A stretch of 32,500 nt of DNA, taken from positions 1 through 32,500 of the forward strand of contig CAJNDS010000650.1 of assembly GCA_905221605.1 (NCBI GenBank), given 5' to 3'. A program made the position numbers and the translations under genes. The notes beneath the pieces were generated by a model. The model had not been told where the DNA came from. It saw nothing but the letters and a program-made list of their open reading frames with translations, and searched no databases. The stretch is from Symbiodinium natans. Its lineage: Eukaryota; Sar; Dinophyceae; Suessiales; Symbiodiniaceae. Shown one piece after another: positions 10,534-20,639 of this stretch (position 1 is its first letter; the number at the start of each line of letters is the position of its first letter).

Positions 10534-11415
10534 GCATGAGAATGAGGGATACATGAGCAGGGCCCCCACCCTGTGTTGTGGTGTGGTCCCCCTATGCTTG
10601 GGGTTTTGGGGGCAGGGTTTAGGGTTTAAGGTTTAGGGTTTAGGGTTTCTAAGCGGTCACAGAGTTCGTAGGTTTAGGATTAAGGGTTTGCGGTCCCCCC
10701 CCCCCCCCCAGCATCCTTTTTGTGGTGTGGTTTGTGGGTTTTGGGTTCAAGGTTTAGGGTTTAGGGTAAGGTCTAGAGTTTAGGGTTTAGGGGAGGGTGG
10801 TGTAGGGTGAGGGGGGGGGGGCATAGCATGGGTGGGGGGAGATACAATGGTGGGGGTCCAACCCCCTCTCTCTTCCGCGTTGTGGTTTGTGGGTTGGTTC
10901 GAGGGCTTAGGGTTTGGGGTTTAGGGGGTTTTGGTGCGTAGGGCTTGCCTGTGGGTTTTCGGGTCATACTTTAGGTGCTCCCCCCTCCTCGTGGTGTGGC
11001 TGTGGGGTGGTTCGAAGGGTTCGGGTTGGGGCTTCTGGTTTAGGGCTCCAGCATTTTAGGGATTTGGGCTCCGGCTCCCCACCCCTGCCGCACCATACCA
11101 CCGGGGGGGGGGGGGGGGGGGGGGGGAGGGGGGGGGGTAGGGGGCCGGACATGCCAGACGCCTGACCAGATCTTCCGACTCGTGTCCTATGTGACAGGGA
11201 CCGACAGTTAGGGAAGGATAATTGAATTGTGAGTTGTTCCTGCATGCACGCAGCGCAAGGGGGGTACGCCACCATGCGTGCGCCTGGCCATGCTGGATCC
11301 GCACGTAGTCACCCTGTGCCACCCTCCCCAGCCGAAACATCCTAATCCCAAACCCTAGACCCAAGAAATGCGGAGCTCTGAAATCTGAAACCTCGCGTAT
11401 GTACGTGCCAGACAG
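10534..11415. repeat. intron with TTTAGGG arrays and long poly-C/poly-G
   Basis: Contains short TTTAGGG clusters (10616-10650, 10748-10795, 10905-10930), a C-run near 10696-10709, G-runs near 10811-10820, and a G-run of more than 20 bases near 11103-11126. Frames across it are Gly- or Pro-rich shadows. No exon supported. Confidence 0.55.
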
Positions 11416-11477
11416 GTTGGCGCCGGGCAACCCGACGGCTGCATCTACGAAGTCGTCAACGTTGAAGAAGTGGATAG
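11416..11477 (+). CDS. upstream model exon 4
   Basis: Reads VGAGQPDGCIYEVVNVEEVD after acceptor GACAG, phase 0 in. The frame would hit the TAA of the CCCTAAA array at once, but a GA donor (AG|GACTTCC) gives phase 2 and joins exactly to the next exon, restoring an Arg codon. If that donor is wrong the exon ends the protein. Confidence 0.55.
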
Positions 11478-11529
11478 GACTTCCTAAACCCTGAGCCCTA
11501 AGCCCTAAACCCTAAACCCTAAACCGCAG

Positions 11530-11888
11530 GTTAAGGGTTTTCGGGTGACGGCCTCACGGCCACCAGGAGTTGTTCTCGTAGTCGTGCTGCCTTTAGGATT
11601 TCTCTGGCGTTGTGGGGGTTAGGGCGTCTATCCATTAGAAGAATTTAGTGTTGGAGGGCTACTCGGGTTCACGTAACGACCTGGAGTCGCCTAAGCCACG
11701 AACGGGCAACTTGGGCACCACCTGGGCCGGTTCCCTAAGGCTGGGATCGTGTTGTGGTAAGCAGCCTCATGCTTCAGCGTACAGGAGAAGGGGACATGCC
11801 CTGAAACATGGCTAGGACCGAGAACAAGATGACCTCAAACCCCAAAGGGTTGGGCCGCCGGCCAGACACCACCCCCTGACCAATGCTA
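11530..11888. other. intron interior, no supported exon
   Basis: About 360 bases between a CCCTAAA array ending near 11526 and another starting near 11889. Short frames (for example 11809-11877, MARTENKMTSNPKGLG) are open but fit no neighbour in phase. Confidence 0.4.
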
Positions 11889-12031
11889 CACCCTGAACCC
11901 TAAACCCTAAACCCTAAACCCTAAACCCAAAACCCTAAACCTTAAACCCTAAACCCTAAACCCCAAACCCTAAACCCTAAACCCCAAACCCTAAATCCAC
12001 CCCCCCCCCCCCCCCCTTTTTGTCTTGGGAG

Positions 12032-12126
12032 GATGTACAGCGGTACAGGCGAGTGGAATGCGGACAAGTCAATGCTGGACAACGAAGTGGGGGGCTTCTG
12101 CACTCCTCAACGGCCCGGAGCCCGGC
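12032..12126 (+). CDS. upstream model exon 5
   Basis: Acceptor preceded by CCCTAAATCC, an 18-base C-run and TTTTTGTCTTGGGAG, a good pyrimidine tract. Reads MYSGTGEWNADKSMLDN then EVGGFCTPQRPGAR. The donor GTTGAGGGTTTGAGG is the start of a TTTAGGG-type array. A clear example of the C-array, exon, T-array order. Confidence 0.65.
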
Positions 12127-12647
12127 GTTGAGGGTTTGAGGGTTTGCGCGCTTTAGGGTTTTGGGGGCTTGAGGGTTTAAGGTTGTAGGGTTCCTGGGGT
12201 GTTTGGGGTTACTGTTTCTGCGACTGCTATTGCTACTTCTCCAGCTACTGCTACTGACCAGAATTCTCATTGTCATTATTGTCATTAATGCGCTACTTTC
12301 GCTGATGCTGTTGCTGCCTCTGCTCTGCTACTGTTACTGTTAGTGTTCCTACTCTTGCCATTCGAACTGCTACCCCACGTGCTAGTTTATTGCAGTCATG
12401 TCTGGTACACTCTTCTTCTTGCCCTAGGAGGACTCCTAGGACCTAGAACTCTCTTGTCCAGTTTGGGGTTGAGGGGTTCCATCATCGTAGACACGGTGGG
12501 ATTCACAAGGGGCTAAGCCCTGAATCGGGCTTCAGGGGTTGGTTCAGGGGTCTTAGGGCTCTAGGGTTTCGGGTTTCAGGGGTTTAGGATTGCGGGTTTC
12601 GGGTTTAGGGTTTAGGGGTTCAAGGGTTCAGGGGTTCAAGGGTTGAG

Positions 12648-12715
12648 GGAGCCAGCTACGCGATTCGAGGCATTGCTGCGAGGCCCTGGATGACTGGATG
12701 CAGATGGACCTGAAG
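12648..12715 (+). CDS. upstream model exon 6
   Basis: Reads SQLRDSRHCCEALDDW then MQMDLK, ending AAG|GTGGAA. The acceptor is the TTGAG at the end of a TTCAGGG-variant array, so this exon has T-type arrays on both sides, an exception to the strand pattern. Phase 1 in and phase 0 out agree with both neighbours. Confidence 0.55.
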
Positions 12716-13218
12716 GTGGAAGTCGGTGGGTTTAGGGCTTAGGGTTAGGGTTTAGGGTTTAGGGTTTAGGGTTTAGGGTCTAGGGTTCAGGGTCAGGGTT
12801 CAGGGTTGAGGGTTCAGGGTTGAGGGTTCAGGGTTCAGGGTTGAGGACTCAGGGTTCAGGGTTCAGGAATGAGGGTTGAGGAATGCGGGGATGAGGGTTT
12901 TTAAGTTTGGGGCTTCGGGTTTGGCAACTTTGACTTTGGAGGTTTTGGGCATTCGGGTGCAGCCGAGGCAGAGGTCAGCTTCGTAAACTTAGTGTCTTAC
13001 GAAATCTCTTTAAGGGTAGTCTGAGCCCTAAACCGACATTCCAGATGTCAGCCATAATACCCTTTAGTTGTGGACAATCATACTACAACACAAGAATATA
13101 AGGGCACCATAGTATGCGAATAAAACAATATACGCTCATATACTCTTTGAGTACCATGATGTAGGAGCGTATTGTCAGAATCATACCAAAGTAGAGTGTT
13201 TTGGTCCATGGCCGGCAG

Positions 13219-13296
13219 GTGTCGAGGCCCGTCGCTGGCGTTGTCATTCAGGGCAAGTACCCCCACAACGGCGTACAGGACCCAGGGCGGCTTAGG
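13219..13296 (+). CDS. upstream model exon 7
   Basis: Acceptor GCCGGCAG, then VSRPVAGVVIQGKYPHNG and VQDPGRLR. Two donors fit in phase: GTCAAG at 13297, or GC at 13290 with an alternative acceptor at 13383 in the next exon. Either way the frame is kept. No domain recognised. Confidence 0.55.
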
Positions 13297-13386
13297 GTCA
13301 AGGGTCTCGGGGCCGTTCTTGGGGGGATCTGACAGCCCCTTGAACCTACAAATGCCCCCCAAGCCCTAACCCCCAAACCTAGCGAG

Positions 13387-13443
13387 GGCTCGTTGGAGCG
13401 TGTTGCTGCCGAGCTAGGCAAAGCCCGAGCAGCTATGCTGCGA
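13387..13443 (+). CDS. upstream model exon 8
   Basis: Reads GSLERVAAELGKARAAMLR, a likely helix. The next bases (GAGCAACCCTCAACCC) run straight into a huge CCCTCAA array. A GA donor after CGA joins in phase 0 to the exon at 13917. Without splicing the frame would translate the array as a seven-residue repeat. Confidence 0.5.
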
Positions 13444-13447
13444 GAGC

Positions 13448-13906
<459 letters not shown>

Positions 13907-13916
13907 AAACTGCAAG

Positions 13917-13987
13917 GACTGGGTCTGGAGCTTCAAAGTTCAGTACAAGGAGGACGTGGCCAGCGCATGGCCACTTTGCCCAAGGGG
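13917..13987 (+). CDS. upstream model exon 9
   Basis: Acceptor CTGCAAG after the CCCTCAA array; reads DWVWSFKVQYKEDVASAW then PLCPR. The donor is GTTTAGGG, the first bases of a TTTAGGG array, leaving two bases of a Gly codon completed by the next exon. Strong C-array, exon, T-array example. Confidence 0.65.
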
Positions 13988-14142
13988 GTTTAGGGCTTAG
14001 GGTTTAGGGGGCTCTACCCTTGGGTTTTGGGATTTGGGTTAGGATTTCAGGGTTTGGGGTTTAGGGGCTTTGGAGGGTTGGAGTTTCGGGGTTTGGAGTT
14101 TGGGGCTTAAGGCTTAAGGCTTTTAGGGCTTCAGGAGTTTAG

Positions 14143-14254
14143 GGCTCCTTGGCTTGATCTGAGGAACACGATCGACGCCCTGTTCACGGGCATCGCCTCG
14201 CCGGACGAGAAGAACAGGGTCTTCTTCACCTCCCCCGTGAAGGCGCGAGGGCGT
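14143..14254 (+). CDS. upstream model exon 10
   Basis: Follows GGAGTTTAG, an acceptor formed by the TTTAGGG-type sequence itself. Reads APWLDLRNTIDALFTGIAS then PDEKNRVFFTSPVKARGR, ending at a strong donor GTAAGG. High GC3. A phosphatase, kinase or transferase identity cannot be argued from this. Confidence 0.65.
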
Positions 14255-14529
14255 GTAAGGGGCTTGCGGTTCTAGCAAGGCCTAAACCCACCCCTCACGT
14301 TCTTAGAGAGCCCGGAGCCCGAAGCCCTAAACCCTAAAACCTAAATCCTAAACCCTAAAGCGCCGGAGCTCGTGGGAATTCGGGTCTCCCACCAGAACCA
14401 CAAGCCGCAACACAAACCGAGTTCACAAACTCAACCCTGAACCCCAAACAAGCCTTGATAGCCTACTAGTTCTAAGAATTAGGCACCCCTGCCTTAAAGG
14501 ATTTTATGTATACATATACAAATACACTT

Positions 14530-15130
14530 ATATTTCTATCGAGCACATATATATATATATGTATGTATATGTAAGATAAGATAAGATGAGATAATATACC
14601 ATAATAAGATATAATATAATATAACTTGATATAACAAAATATAGTATACTAGAATATAACATAGTATAAAGAATAGGATAGAGTATAATATAACATAGTA
14701 TAATATATCATAATGTAATGTAATGTAACATAAAATAAAACCAAATAATACAATGTATAATATATATACAGTATAATATATAATATATATATATATATAA
14801 TATATATATAATAATATATATATATTATATTTATATAATATTATATATATATTATATATAATATACATATATATATATAATATAATATATAATATATATA
14901 TATAATATATAATATATAATATGTAATATATAATATGCAATATGCAATATGCAATATGTAATATGTAATATGTAATATGTAATATGTAATATGTAATATG
15001 TAATATGTAATACGTAATATGTAATATGTAATATGTAATATATCGTATATAATATAATATAAGATAAGATAAGATAATGTAATATAATATAATATAATAT
15101 AATATAATATAGTATACATATACATACATC
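14530..15130. repeat. AT-rich microsatellite block inside an intron
   Basis: About 600 bases of ATAAT, TATA and related repeats. Between about 14920 and 15045 they become a regular heptamer AATATGT. Long Tyr/Ile-rich minus frames are shadows. The block lies between proposed exons at 14254 and 15220. Confidence 0.9.
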
Positions 15131-15219
15131 AATAGTATATCTACAGGGGGATATAGGGTACCTAATTTCCAAACCCAAGAAGCCTCGAGGCTTTGTTGTT
15201 AAAGTCTGAATTCGGCCAG

Positions 15220-15272
15220 GCGAGGTTCATCCGGCTGACCCACTTCTTCTTCAAGCAATGGGCGCCTGGCCA
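15220..15272 (+). CDS. upstream model exon 11
   Basis: Acceptor TCGGCCAG, reads ARFIRLTHFFFKQWAPGQ. Donor GTGCTT leaves CA, completed by G of the next exon (Gln). Phase agrees on both sides. A TTTAGGG-type array begins about 15 bases after the donor. Confidence 0.6.
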
Positions 15273-15453
15273 GTGCTTGGGGGGATTCTAGGGTTTAGGG
15301 CATTTTAGGGTTTAGGATGTAAGGTTTGGGGTTCAGGATTCAGGAGTGTTTAGAGATTCTGGGGATTAGGGCACCAAAGTCCTTTGAAAAACCCAGGGTT
15401 GCATGGTTTTCCCCCGTAGCGAGAGCTTAGAGGTCCTTTGTCCACCTCACCAG

Positions 15454-15514
15454 GTTCCGGGGCGGGATTCAGGGCGACCTACCACTGATCCGCCGATCTG
15501 TCAACCGCAAGCTG
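15454..15514 (+). CDS. upstream model exon 12
   Basis: Acceptor TCACCAG, reads FRGGIQGDLPLIRRSVNRKL, donor GTTAGC. The same frame stays open to 15745 (LVSVRLAKSLPTWTCKYVV and beyond), so the exon could be longer or retained sequence may be present. The GC3 drop after 15514 favours the shorter exon. Confidence 0.55.
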
Positions 15515-15709
15515 GTTAGCAGTGTTTTTTTCTCCAGGATTTGCTTTGACAAGGCCTTTGTGTCGCATCCATCTTCCGGTGCTCGCCACAACGCGCTTGT
15601 ATCTGTGCGGCTAGCAAAGTCATTACCTACCTGGACGTGCAAATATGTGGTCGTTCAGGACTTCATGAACACACTTTGCTGTTGGGGACGTCACACGGGT
15701 TTATTGCTT

Positions 15710-15800
15710 GGCTTAGGTTCCCTTAGGTTCCCTAAGGTTCCCTAAGGTTCCCTAAGGTTCCCTAAGGTTCCTCTAAGGTTCGTTAAGGTTCCCTCAGGTT
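15710..15800. repeat. 12-bp minisatellite AGGTTCCCTAAG
   Basis: Five or six tandem copies with decayed ends (CCCTTAGG, CCTCTAAGG, CCCTCAGG). The CCCTAA core suggests kinship with telomere-like words, but the period is 12. Confidence 0.85.
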
Positions 15801-16024
15801 CCCCTTTGACACAGCCGTGAGCCCCACATCGTGAACCCTAAACTAAGCCCCGTAACATCCTAACATGCTAGCCCCCTCGAACACCCTAAACCTTGAAACC
15901 CTGCGACCCTGCCAAAACCTGAAACCCTAATTCCCAAACCTGAAAATCCGAAACCACCACCCCCCCCCCCCCCCCCCCAACCAAAAAAATGCTGACCATG
16001 CCATTCGTGGTGGGGCGATGCAAG

Positions 16025-16108
16025 CTGCAGCGCACTCCCGACAAGCGAGCGAGGGCCCGAAGGGAGCTGGGAGCGAAAGCCACCCGGGAGCACCTGGCAT
16101 CCTGCCCA
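16025..16108 (+). CDS. upstream model exon 13, tentative
   Basis: After CCCTAA-like words and a C-run of about 20 bases, the frame reads LQRTPDKRARARRELGAK then ATREHLASCP, phase 0 in. The frame stays open to 16327 and two other frames plus the minus strand are also open here, so length and frame are uncertain. Confidence 0.4.
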
Positions 16109-16464
16109 GCACTAAGTCGGTCGTGCCGCACCGCAAGACAGCGGATGCGGTTGAGCGCAGCTGTCCCTTCAGCAAGCGGAGCACCATGCGCGAATGGAAG
16201 TTGCCCGGGAGGCCGAACTCTAGGAATCTGCAGCGCAGGGAGGCGTTTCCCACAGCTCCTACAGGAAGTCCTCAAGGCCCATGCCTACAGAAACACCTCA
16301 GGCGGCCTCAGGTTTTGGGTTGCTTAGGGTTGCTTGGGGTGCTTGGGAGGGTTCTGGGCACCACCCAGCCCGAAAAACCCCCCTGAACCACCGGGATCGC
16401 CCGCGCCGACATGACAAAAACGCGCCCCGAGATGGAAAAAGCCATCCCGAGATATTATCTCCGC

Positions 16465-16740
16465 GGGTCGGTTTTGACATGTCGGCGCGTGCTTTTGATA
16501 TGTCGGCGCGTGCTTTTGACATGTCGGCGCAACATGCGGATTTTTAGCATGTCGGCGCGTGTTTTTGGCATGTCGGCGCGTGTTTTTGGCGTGTCGGCGC
16601 GTGTTTTTGGCATGTCGGCACGTGTTTTTTCGTACGTCGGTGGCAATCAGGTTTTGCCACGTCGGCGCGTATTTCTTTGCACGTCGGTGCGTACTTTTGG
16701 CATGTCGGCGCGTGCTTTTGGCATGTCGGCGGGTCCTGTT
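16465..16740. repeat. 21-bp GTCGGCGCG repeat array
   Basis: About a dozen copies of CATGTCGGCGCGTGCTTTTGG with single-base drift. The period of 21 (seven codons) keeps frames open on both strands, which explains several low-complexity ORFs here. The same motif forms the core of the longer units further right and part of the terminal inverted repeats. Confidence 0.9.
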
Positions 16741-16834
16741 TCAAATTAGTCACTTTCAAATCTCCCCGACTGCCTCTGGGTTATTCCCCCTGAATTCCTT
16801 GAGTTCCTCGTAGTAACCTCTTTATTCTATTTAA

Positions 16835-17060
16835 CTCTGTCTCCGCGTGTCTTTTTTTCCATCTCGGCACGCACTTTTGGCACGTCGGCGCGTCTTTCTT
16901 TGCACGTCGGCGCATACTTTTGGCATGTCGGCGCGTACTTTTGGCACGTCGGCGGGTCCTTTTTCAAATTAGTCACTTTCGAATCTCCCCGACTGCCTCT
17001 GGGTTATTACCCCTGAATTCCTTGAGTTCCTCGTAGTAACCTCTTTATTCTATTTGCTGG
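16835..17060. repeat. single about 220-bp satellite unit, left copy
   Basis: Begins CTCTGTCTCCGCGTGTC, carries four GTCGGCG motifs and ends in TTCCTCGTAGTAACCTC..TATTCTATTT. It matches the units at 18315-18754 and is separated from them by the 740-base centre. Confidence 0.8.
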
Positions 17061-17419
17061 GTCGACGTGGTTGATTTGCCCGCAAGGCCAGAAGATAGCC
17101 CAATCTCTGTGTGCCCTGCGGAATCAGCAAAATTCACATAGTTGGTGCTTGCCAGGCTATAGTTCTGTAAGCTTCGTTTGGAACACGAAACGCGAGGGCA
17201 CGCTAGCAATGAGCATGTGAATCAGTGACCGTTTTATATGCTGTATTGGATGCACGAAACGCATCGACTCATCGCACTCATAGGTTCGAATACATGTTGG
17301 CCTTGACCTTGCCAAGACAGGTCCGAGGTATCGTTCGCGGTATCTTTCCGGTATCGTTCCGACAGCGAGACAGACCCCGCATCCAAAGCCCATTTGTTGA
17401 GGTGACTTTTCAAATGGCA

Positions 17420-17655
17420 GTTCAGTTTTATCGCTGTGCCCTGCGGGAAGGCTCCGCGAAACAGGCATTTTGTCAGCGTCTCAAGCTAGCCTCACGTGGC
17501 TATCACCGAGAGGTAGCTTCAAAAAGAAGTTCACGGGTGGATTCATGGCAGCGGTACTGTTTTATCGCTGTGCCCTGCGGCAAGACTCCGCAAAACATGC
17601 GTTTTTTCACAGTTACATCCTAGTTTCAAGATGCTATCCCCAAGAGGTAGAGAGT
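17420..17655. repeat. tandem duplication of about 131 bp
   Basis: Two diverged copies share TTTTATCGCTGTGCCCTGCGG (near 17427 and 17558), then CTCCGC, CA-rich and GAGGTAG words in the same order. They lie in the centre of the TIR block. Open frames across them have no recognisable product. Confidence 0.6.
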
Positions 17656-17803
17656 TTTTCCTATCATTATCGCATGTTTTGGGCCTTGTGTGCCCTCGGG
17701 ATTTCAGTTCTGGGCTATTTTCTTGACATGTTGGGCTACCTTCTGTGCCCAGGGGTTGGGCTATCTACAAGTGATTGGGCCAAGAAACCACGCGCGCTCG
17801 TAA

Positions 17804-18870
17804 CTCTGTCTCCGCGTGTCTTATTTTCCATTTCGGCACGCACTTTTGGCACGTCGGCGCGTTTTTTTTGCACGTCGGCGCGTGCTTTTGGCATGTCGGC
17901 GCGTACTTTTGGCACGTCGGCGGGTCCTGTTTCAAATTAGTCACTTTCAAGTCTCCCCTCTGTATTCTGTTTAACTCTGTCTGCACGTGTCTTTTTTCCA
18001 TCTCGGCACGCACTTTTGGCACGTCGGCGCGTTTTTTTTGCACGTCGGCGCGTGCTTTTGGCATGTCGGCGCGTACTTTTGGCACGTCGGCGGGTCCTGT
18101 TTCAAATTAGTCACTTTCAAGTCTCCCCTCTGTATTCTGTTTAACTCTGTCTGCACGTGTCTTTTTTCCATCTCGGCACGCACTTTTGGCACGTCGGCGC
18201 GTTTTTTTTGCACGTCGGCGCGTGCTTTTGGCATGTCGGCGCGTACTTTTGGCACGTCGGCGGGTCCTGTTTCAAATTAGTCACTTTCAAGTCTCCCCTC
18301 TGTATTCTGTTTAACTCTGTCTGCACGTGTCTTTTTTCCATCTCGGCACGCACTTTTGGCACGTCGGCGCGTTTTTTTTGCACGTCGGCGCGTGTTTTTG
18401 GCATGTCGGCGCGTACTTTTGGCACGTCGGCGGGTCCTGTTTCAAACTAGTCACTTTCAAATCTCCCCGGCTGCCTCTGGGTTATTCCCCCTGAATTCCT
18501 TGAGTTCCTCGTAGGAACTTCTTTATTCTATTTAACTCTGTCTCCGCGTGTCTTTTTTTCCATCTCGGCACGCACTTTTGGCACGTCGGCGCGTATTTCT
18601 TTGCACGTCGGCGCGTACTTTTGGCATGTCGGCGCGTACTTTTGGCACGTCGGCGGGTCCTTTTTCAAATCACTTTCAAATCTCCCCGACTGCCTCTGGG
18701 TTATTCCCCCTGAATTCCCTGAGTTCCTCGTAGTAACCTCTGTATTCTATTTAACTCTGTCTCCGCATGTCTTTTTTCCATCTCGGCACCCACTTTTGGT
18801 ACGTCGGCGCGTTTTTTTTGCACGTCGGCGGAACCTTGGTTTTTAGCATGTCGGCGCGTTTTTTGACATG
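17804..18870. repeat. 170-bp satellite with 220-bp variants
   Basis: Units starting with CTCTGTCT occur at 17804, 17975, 18145, 18315, 18536 and 18755, so periods are 171, 170, 170, 221, 219 and then a truncated copy. The middle units are almost identical. The longer form includes a CTGCCTCTGGGTTATTCCCC segment that the short form lacks, so the 170-base form may be a deletion derivative that then amplified. Confidence 0.9.
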
Positions 18871-18897
18871 TCGGCGCGTGGCGTCCCCTGAACCACC

Positions 18898-19650
18898 GAT
18901 CCTTAAGCCTTCCAAGCGCCAAAGAACCCTGGCCGTCCCGGTCTTGAACCCCAAACCCTACAGCAACCCCAAGCCCAACAAAGAAAGTCCCAAACCCAAG
19001 TTTTGAATGAATGAAGGCCTGTATGCGCGCCGCCGTGATCGTATGCAACTCCCAAGCGCCCAACGAGATGATGCTGGTGGAAGAGAGGTATCCCTTGTTG
19101 GGGTGCTTGGGGCTCTCCCCTAGAATTAAGGATTCTTGCATGATTGGGGGGATATTGGGGGGTTAACCCCCCCGTGTTGGGAGTCGCCCAGGTGCACGGG
19201 GGCTTAGGATTCAGCATTTCGTGTCGGGGGGCCCGTTGCAAAAGGGGGGTTTTAGGGTTTGGGGTTAGGGTTCAGGCTGGCATGTGGGGATTCAGGGCTT
19301 GAGGGGGTCAGGGTTTTGAGATGAGCTGAGAGTTTAAGCGTAGGGATTTAGGGCTTAGGGTTTAGGGTTATCCTGATTTAGTGGAGCCCCAGGATGACAG
19401 AGGACTTGATAGCAGTTCTGCAGCTTAGAGCACGCCTCGCGAGTTTATGGCCTATAGGGGTGCAGGGCTTCTGGGAGTTTAGGATCTGGAGCTGTCTTCG
19501 CAGCCTGAACCCAGCAATCTTCTTTGTCGTACTTTACTGTACCTTTAGATCCTTACCCTTTTTGGGTTTATTGGGTTTCTCAATAAGGCAGCTAAAGGTT
19601 TAATTTAGCCAAGCTTATTCTTTGAGTCCGAAACCACCGCCCGCGGCCAG
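18898..19650. other. spacer with both array orientations, no supported exon
   Basis: Contains CCCCAAACCCTA-like words near 18947-18990, short G-runs, a TTTAGGG-type array near 19247-19375, and a hydrophobic 69-codon + frame at 19394-19603 without domain or splice support. Confidence 0.45.
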
Positions 19651-19718
19651 TACCTGTTCCACAACGTTTCGCGTGGAGAAGCGGCCGGATTCAGATCCCG
19701 AGAGCCTCTTGGAAGGCA
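19651..19718 (+). CDS. PA14 gene model exon 1
   Basis: Acceptor GCGGCCAG; reads TCSTTFRVEKRPDSDPESLL then EG. The donor GTTAGGGTTCTGGGG starts a short T-type array. Another open frame (YLFHNVSRGEAA) exists, but only this one has the phase and GC3 that fit the next exon. Confidence 0.5.
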
Positions 19719-19763
19719 GTTAGGGTTCTGGGGCTGCAGCCTTGGGGTTGAAGTGTTAGCCGC

Positions 19764-19951
19764 AAACCCTAAACCCTAAACCCTAGACCCTAAACCCTAA
19801 ACCCTAAAAAGCCCGAAACCCCAAGCCCTAGACCCTAGACCCTAGACCCTAGACCCTAGACCCTAGACCCTAGACCCTAGACCCTAGACCCTAGACCCTA
19901 GACCCTAGACCCTAAACCCTAAACCCTAAACCCTAAACCCTAAACCCTAAA
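19764..19951 (-). repeat. CCCTAAA array with a CCCTAGA core
   Basis: About 13 successive CCCTAGA copies (19822-19910) flanked by CCCTAAA on both sides. It ends ATAGAAAAGCAG at the acceptor of the next exon. The homogenised internal variant indicates local amplification. Confidence 0.95.
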
Positions 19952-19962
19952 TAGAAAAGCAG

Positions 19963-20079
19963 GCAAGGGCAACCCTCAACTCCGAGGCCGGCACTTGGTC
20001 CTCGCCGGCGGAGGCACGGGCACCCTGGAGCGGTGCGTGGCCTATGGCATGCACGAGGGCCAGGCACAGCCTCTGGGGA
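19963..20079 (+). CDS. PA14 gene model exon 2
   Basis: Stop-free from the acceptor: KGNPQLRGRHLVLAGGGTG then TLERCVAYGMHEGQAQPLG, very high GC3. Donor G|TTTAGGGTTAGGG is the array itself. The best single example of the order C-array, exon, T-array. The Gly-rich AGGGTG is not enough to call a nucleotide-binding loop. Confidence 0.65.
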
Positions 20080-20220
20080 GTTTAGGGTTTAGGGTTAGGG
20101 TTTAGGGTTTAGGGTTTAGGGTTTAGGGTTTAGGGTTTAGGGTTTGGGGTTTGGGGTTTGGGGTTTGGGGTTTGGAGTTGGGGGTTTAGGGTTTGGGGTT
20201 TAAGGTTTGGGGTATGTTCA
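20080..20220 (+). repeat. TTTAGGG array at intron start, TTTGGGG tail
   Basis: Begins at the proposed donor GTTTAGGG and gives about ten TTTAGGG copies, then a block of TTTGGGG. The same intron ends with CCCTAAA arrays at 20471-20604 and 20671-20760, so its two ends are complementary. Confidence 0.95.
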
Positions 20221-20470
20221 GGGATTCAGGGTCGCAGAGGTTGGGCGCTTGGGGTTGGACGTTTGGGGTTGTAGGTTCAGGATTGCCGGCCTTCCCTTTC
20301 TTCAGAAGCCCGTAATGTGACTTTGCGCAAGTGACCTTGTGCGGCTTGGGCTGTAGACCCCAATCTACCTCTTCCTATGAAGGCCGGTTGGTGCGGACTT
20401 TCTTGTTGCCAGCTTAGAAATGGTTTGAGAGAGGCTTGAAGCACTGTGAGCCAGAACCACTTGCAGTTTG

Positions 20471-20604
20471 ATCCCTAAACCCTAAACCCTAAACCCTAAA
20501 CCCTAAACCCTAAACCCTAAACCCTAAACCCTAAACCCTAAACCCTAAACCCTAAACCCTAAACCCTAAACCCTAAACCCTAACCCCTAACCCCTAAACC
20601 CTAG
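20471..20604 (-). repeat. CCCTAAA array, about 19 copies
   Basis: Among the cleanest runs of unmodified CCCTAAA in the window, with CCCCTAA variants at its right end. It lies about 40 bases before the short exon at 20640. Confidence 0.95.
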
Positions 20605-20639
20605 CGTCTGGGGTGTCTAGCCTTCAGGGTGAAGGCCAG

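Larger units (their letters stand above)
16393..18887. mobile_element. 2.5-kb non-autonomous TIR element carrying satellite repeats
   Basis: The ends are inverted: the left begins GGGATCGCCC and continues GCGCCGACATGACAAAAA; the right end is its near-complement, finishing ACATGTCGGCGCG then TGGCGTCCC (about 34-base imperfect TIRs). The block is flanked by an exact 10-base direct repeat CTGAACCACC at 16383-16392 and 18888-18897. TIRs with a 9-11-base target duplication are typical of Mutator-like elements. No transposase is visible. The interior holds 21-base repeats, about 170-base and 220-base units, and a less repetitive 740-base centre (17060-17803). The class is inferred from these ends alone. 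Confidence 0.65.

Noticed and set aside
14536-15178. Tyr/Ile-rich minus-strand ORFs up to 198 codons
   Set aside because: Translation of AT microsatellites; no complexity and no homologous pattern.
15989-16327. 112-codon Arg/Ser-rich + ORF as a complete gene
   Set aside because: Three frames plus the minus strand are open here and GC3 support fades after about 16110; only its first part is kept as a tentative exon.
16411-18425. Open frames with repeated ACRRVF or ADMPKTR units
   Set aside because: The 21-base repeat keeps all such frames open; both strands look alike and no start or domain context exists.
16393-18887. CRISPR array
   Set aside because: Repeats are contiguous or nested 21/170/220-base units without unique spacers, in a eukaryotic context.
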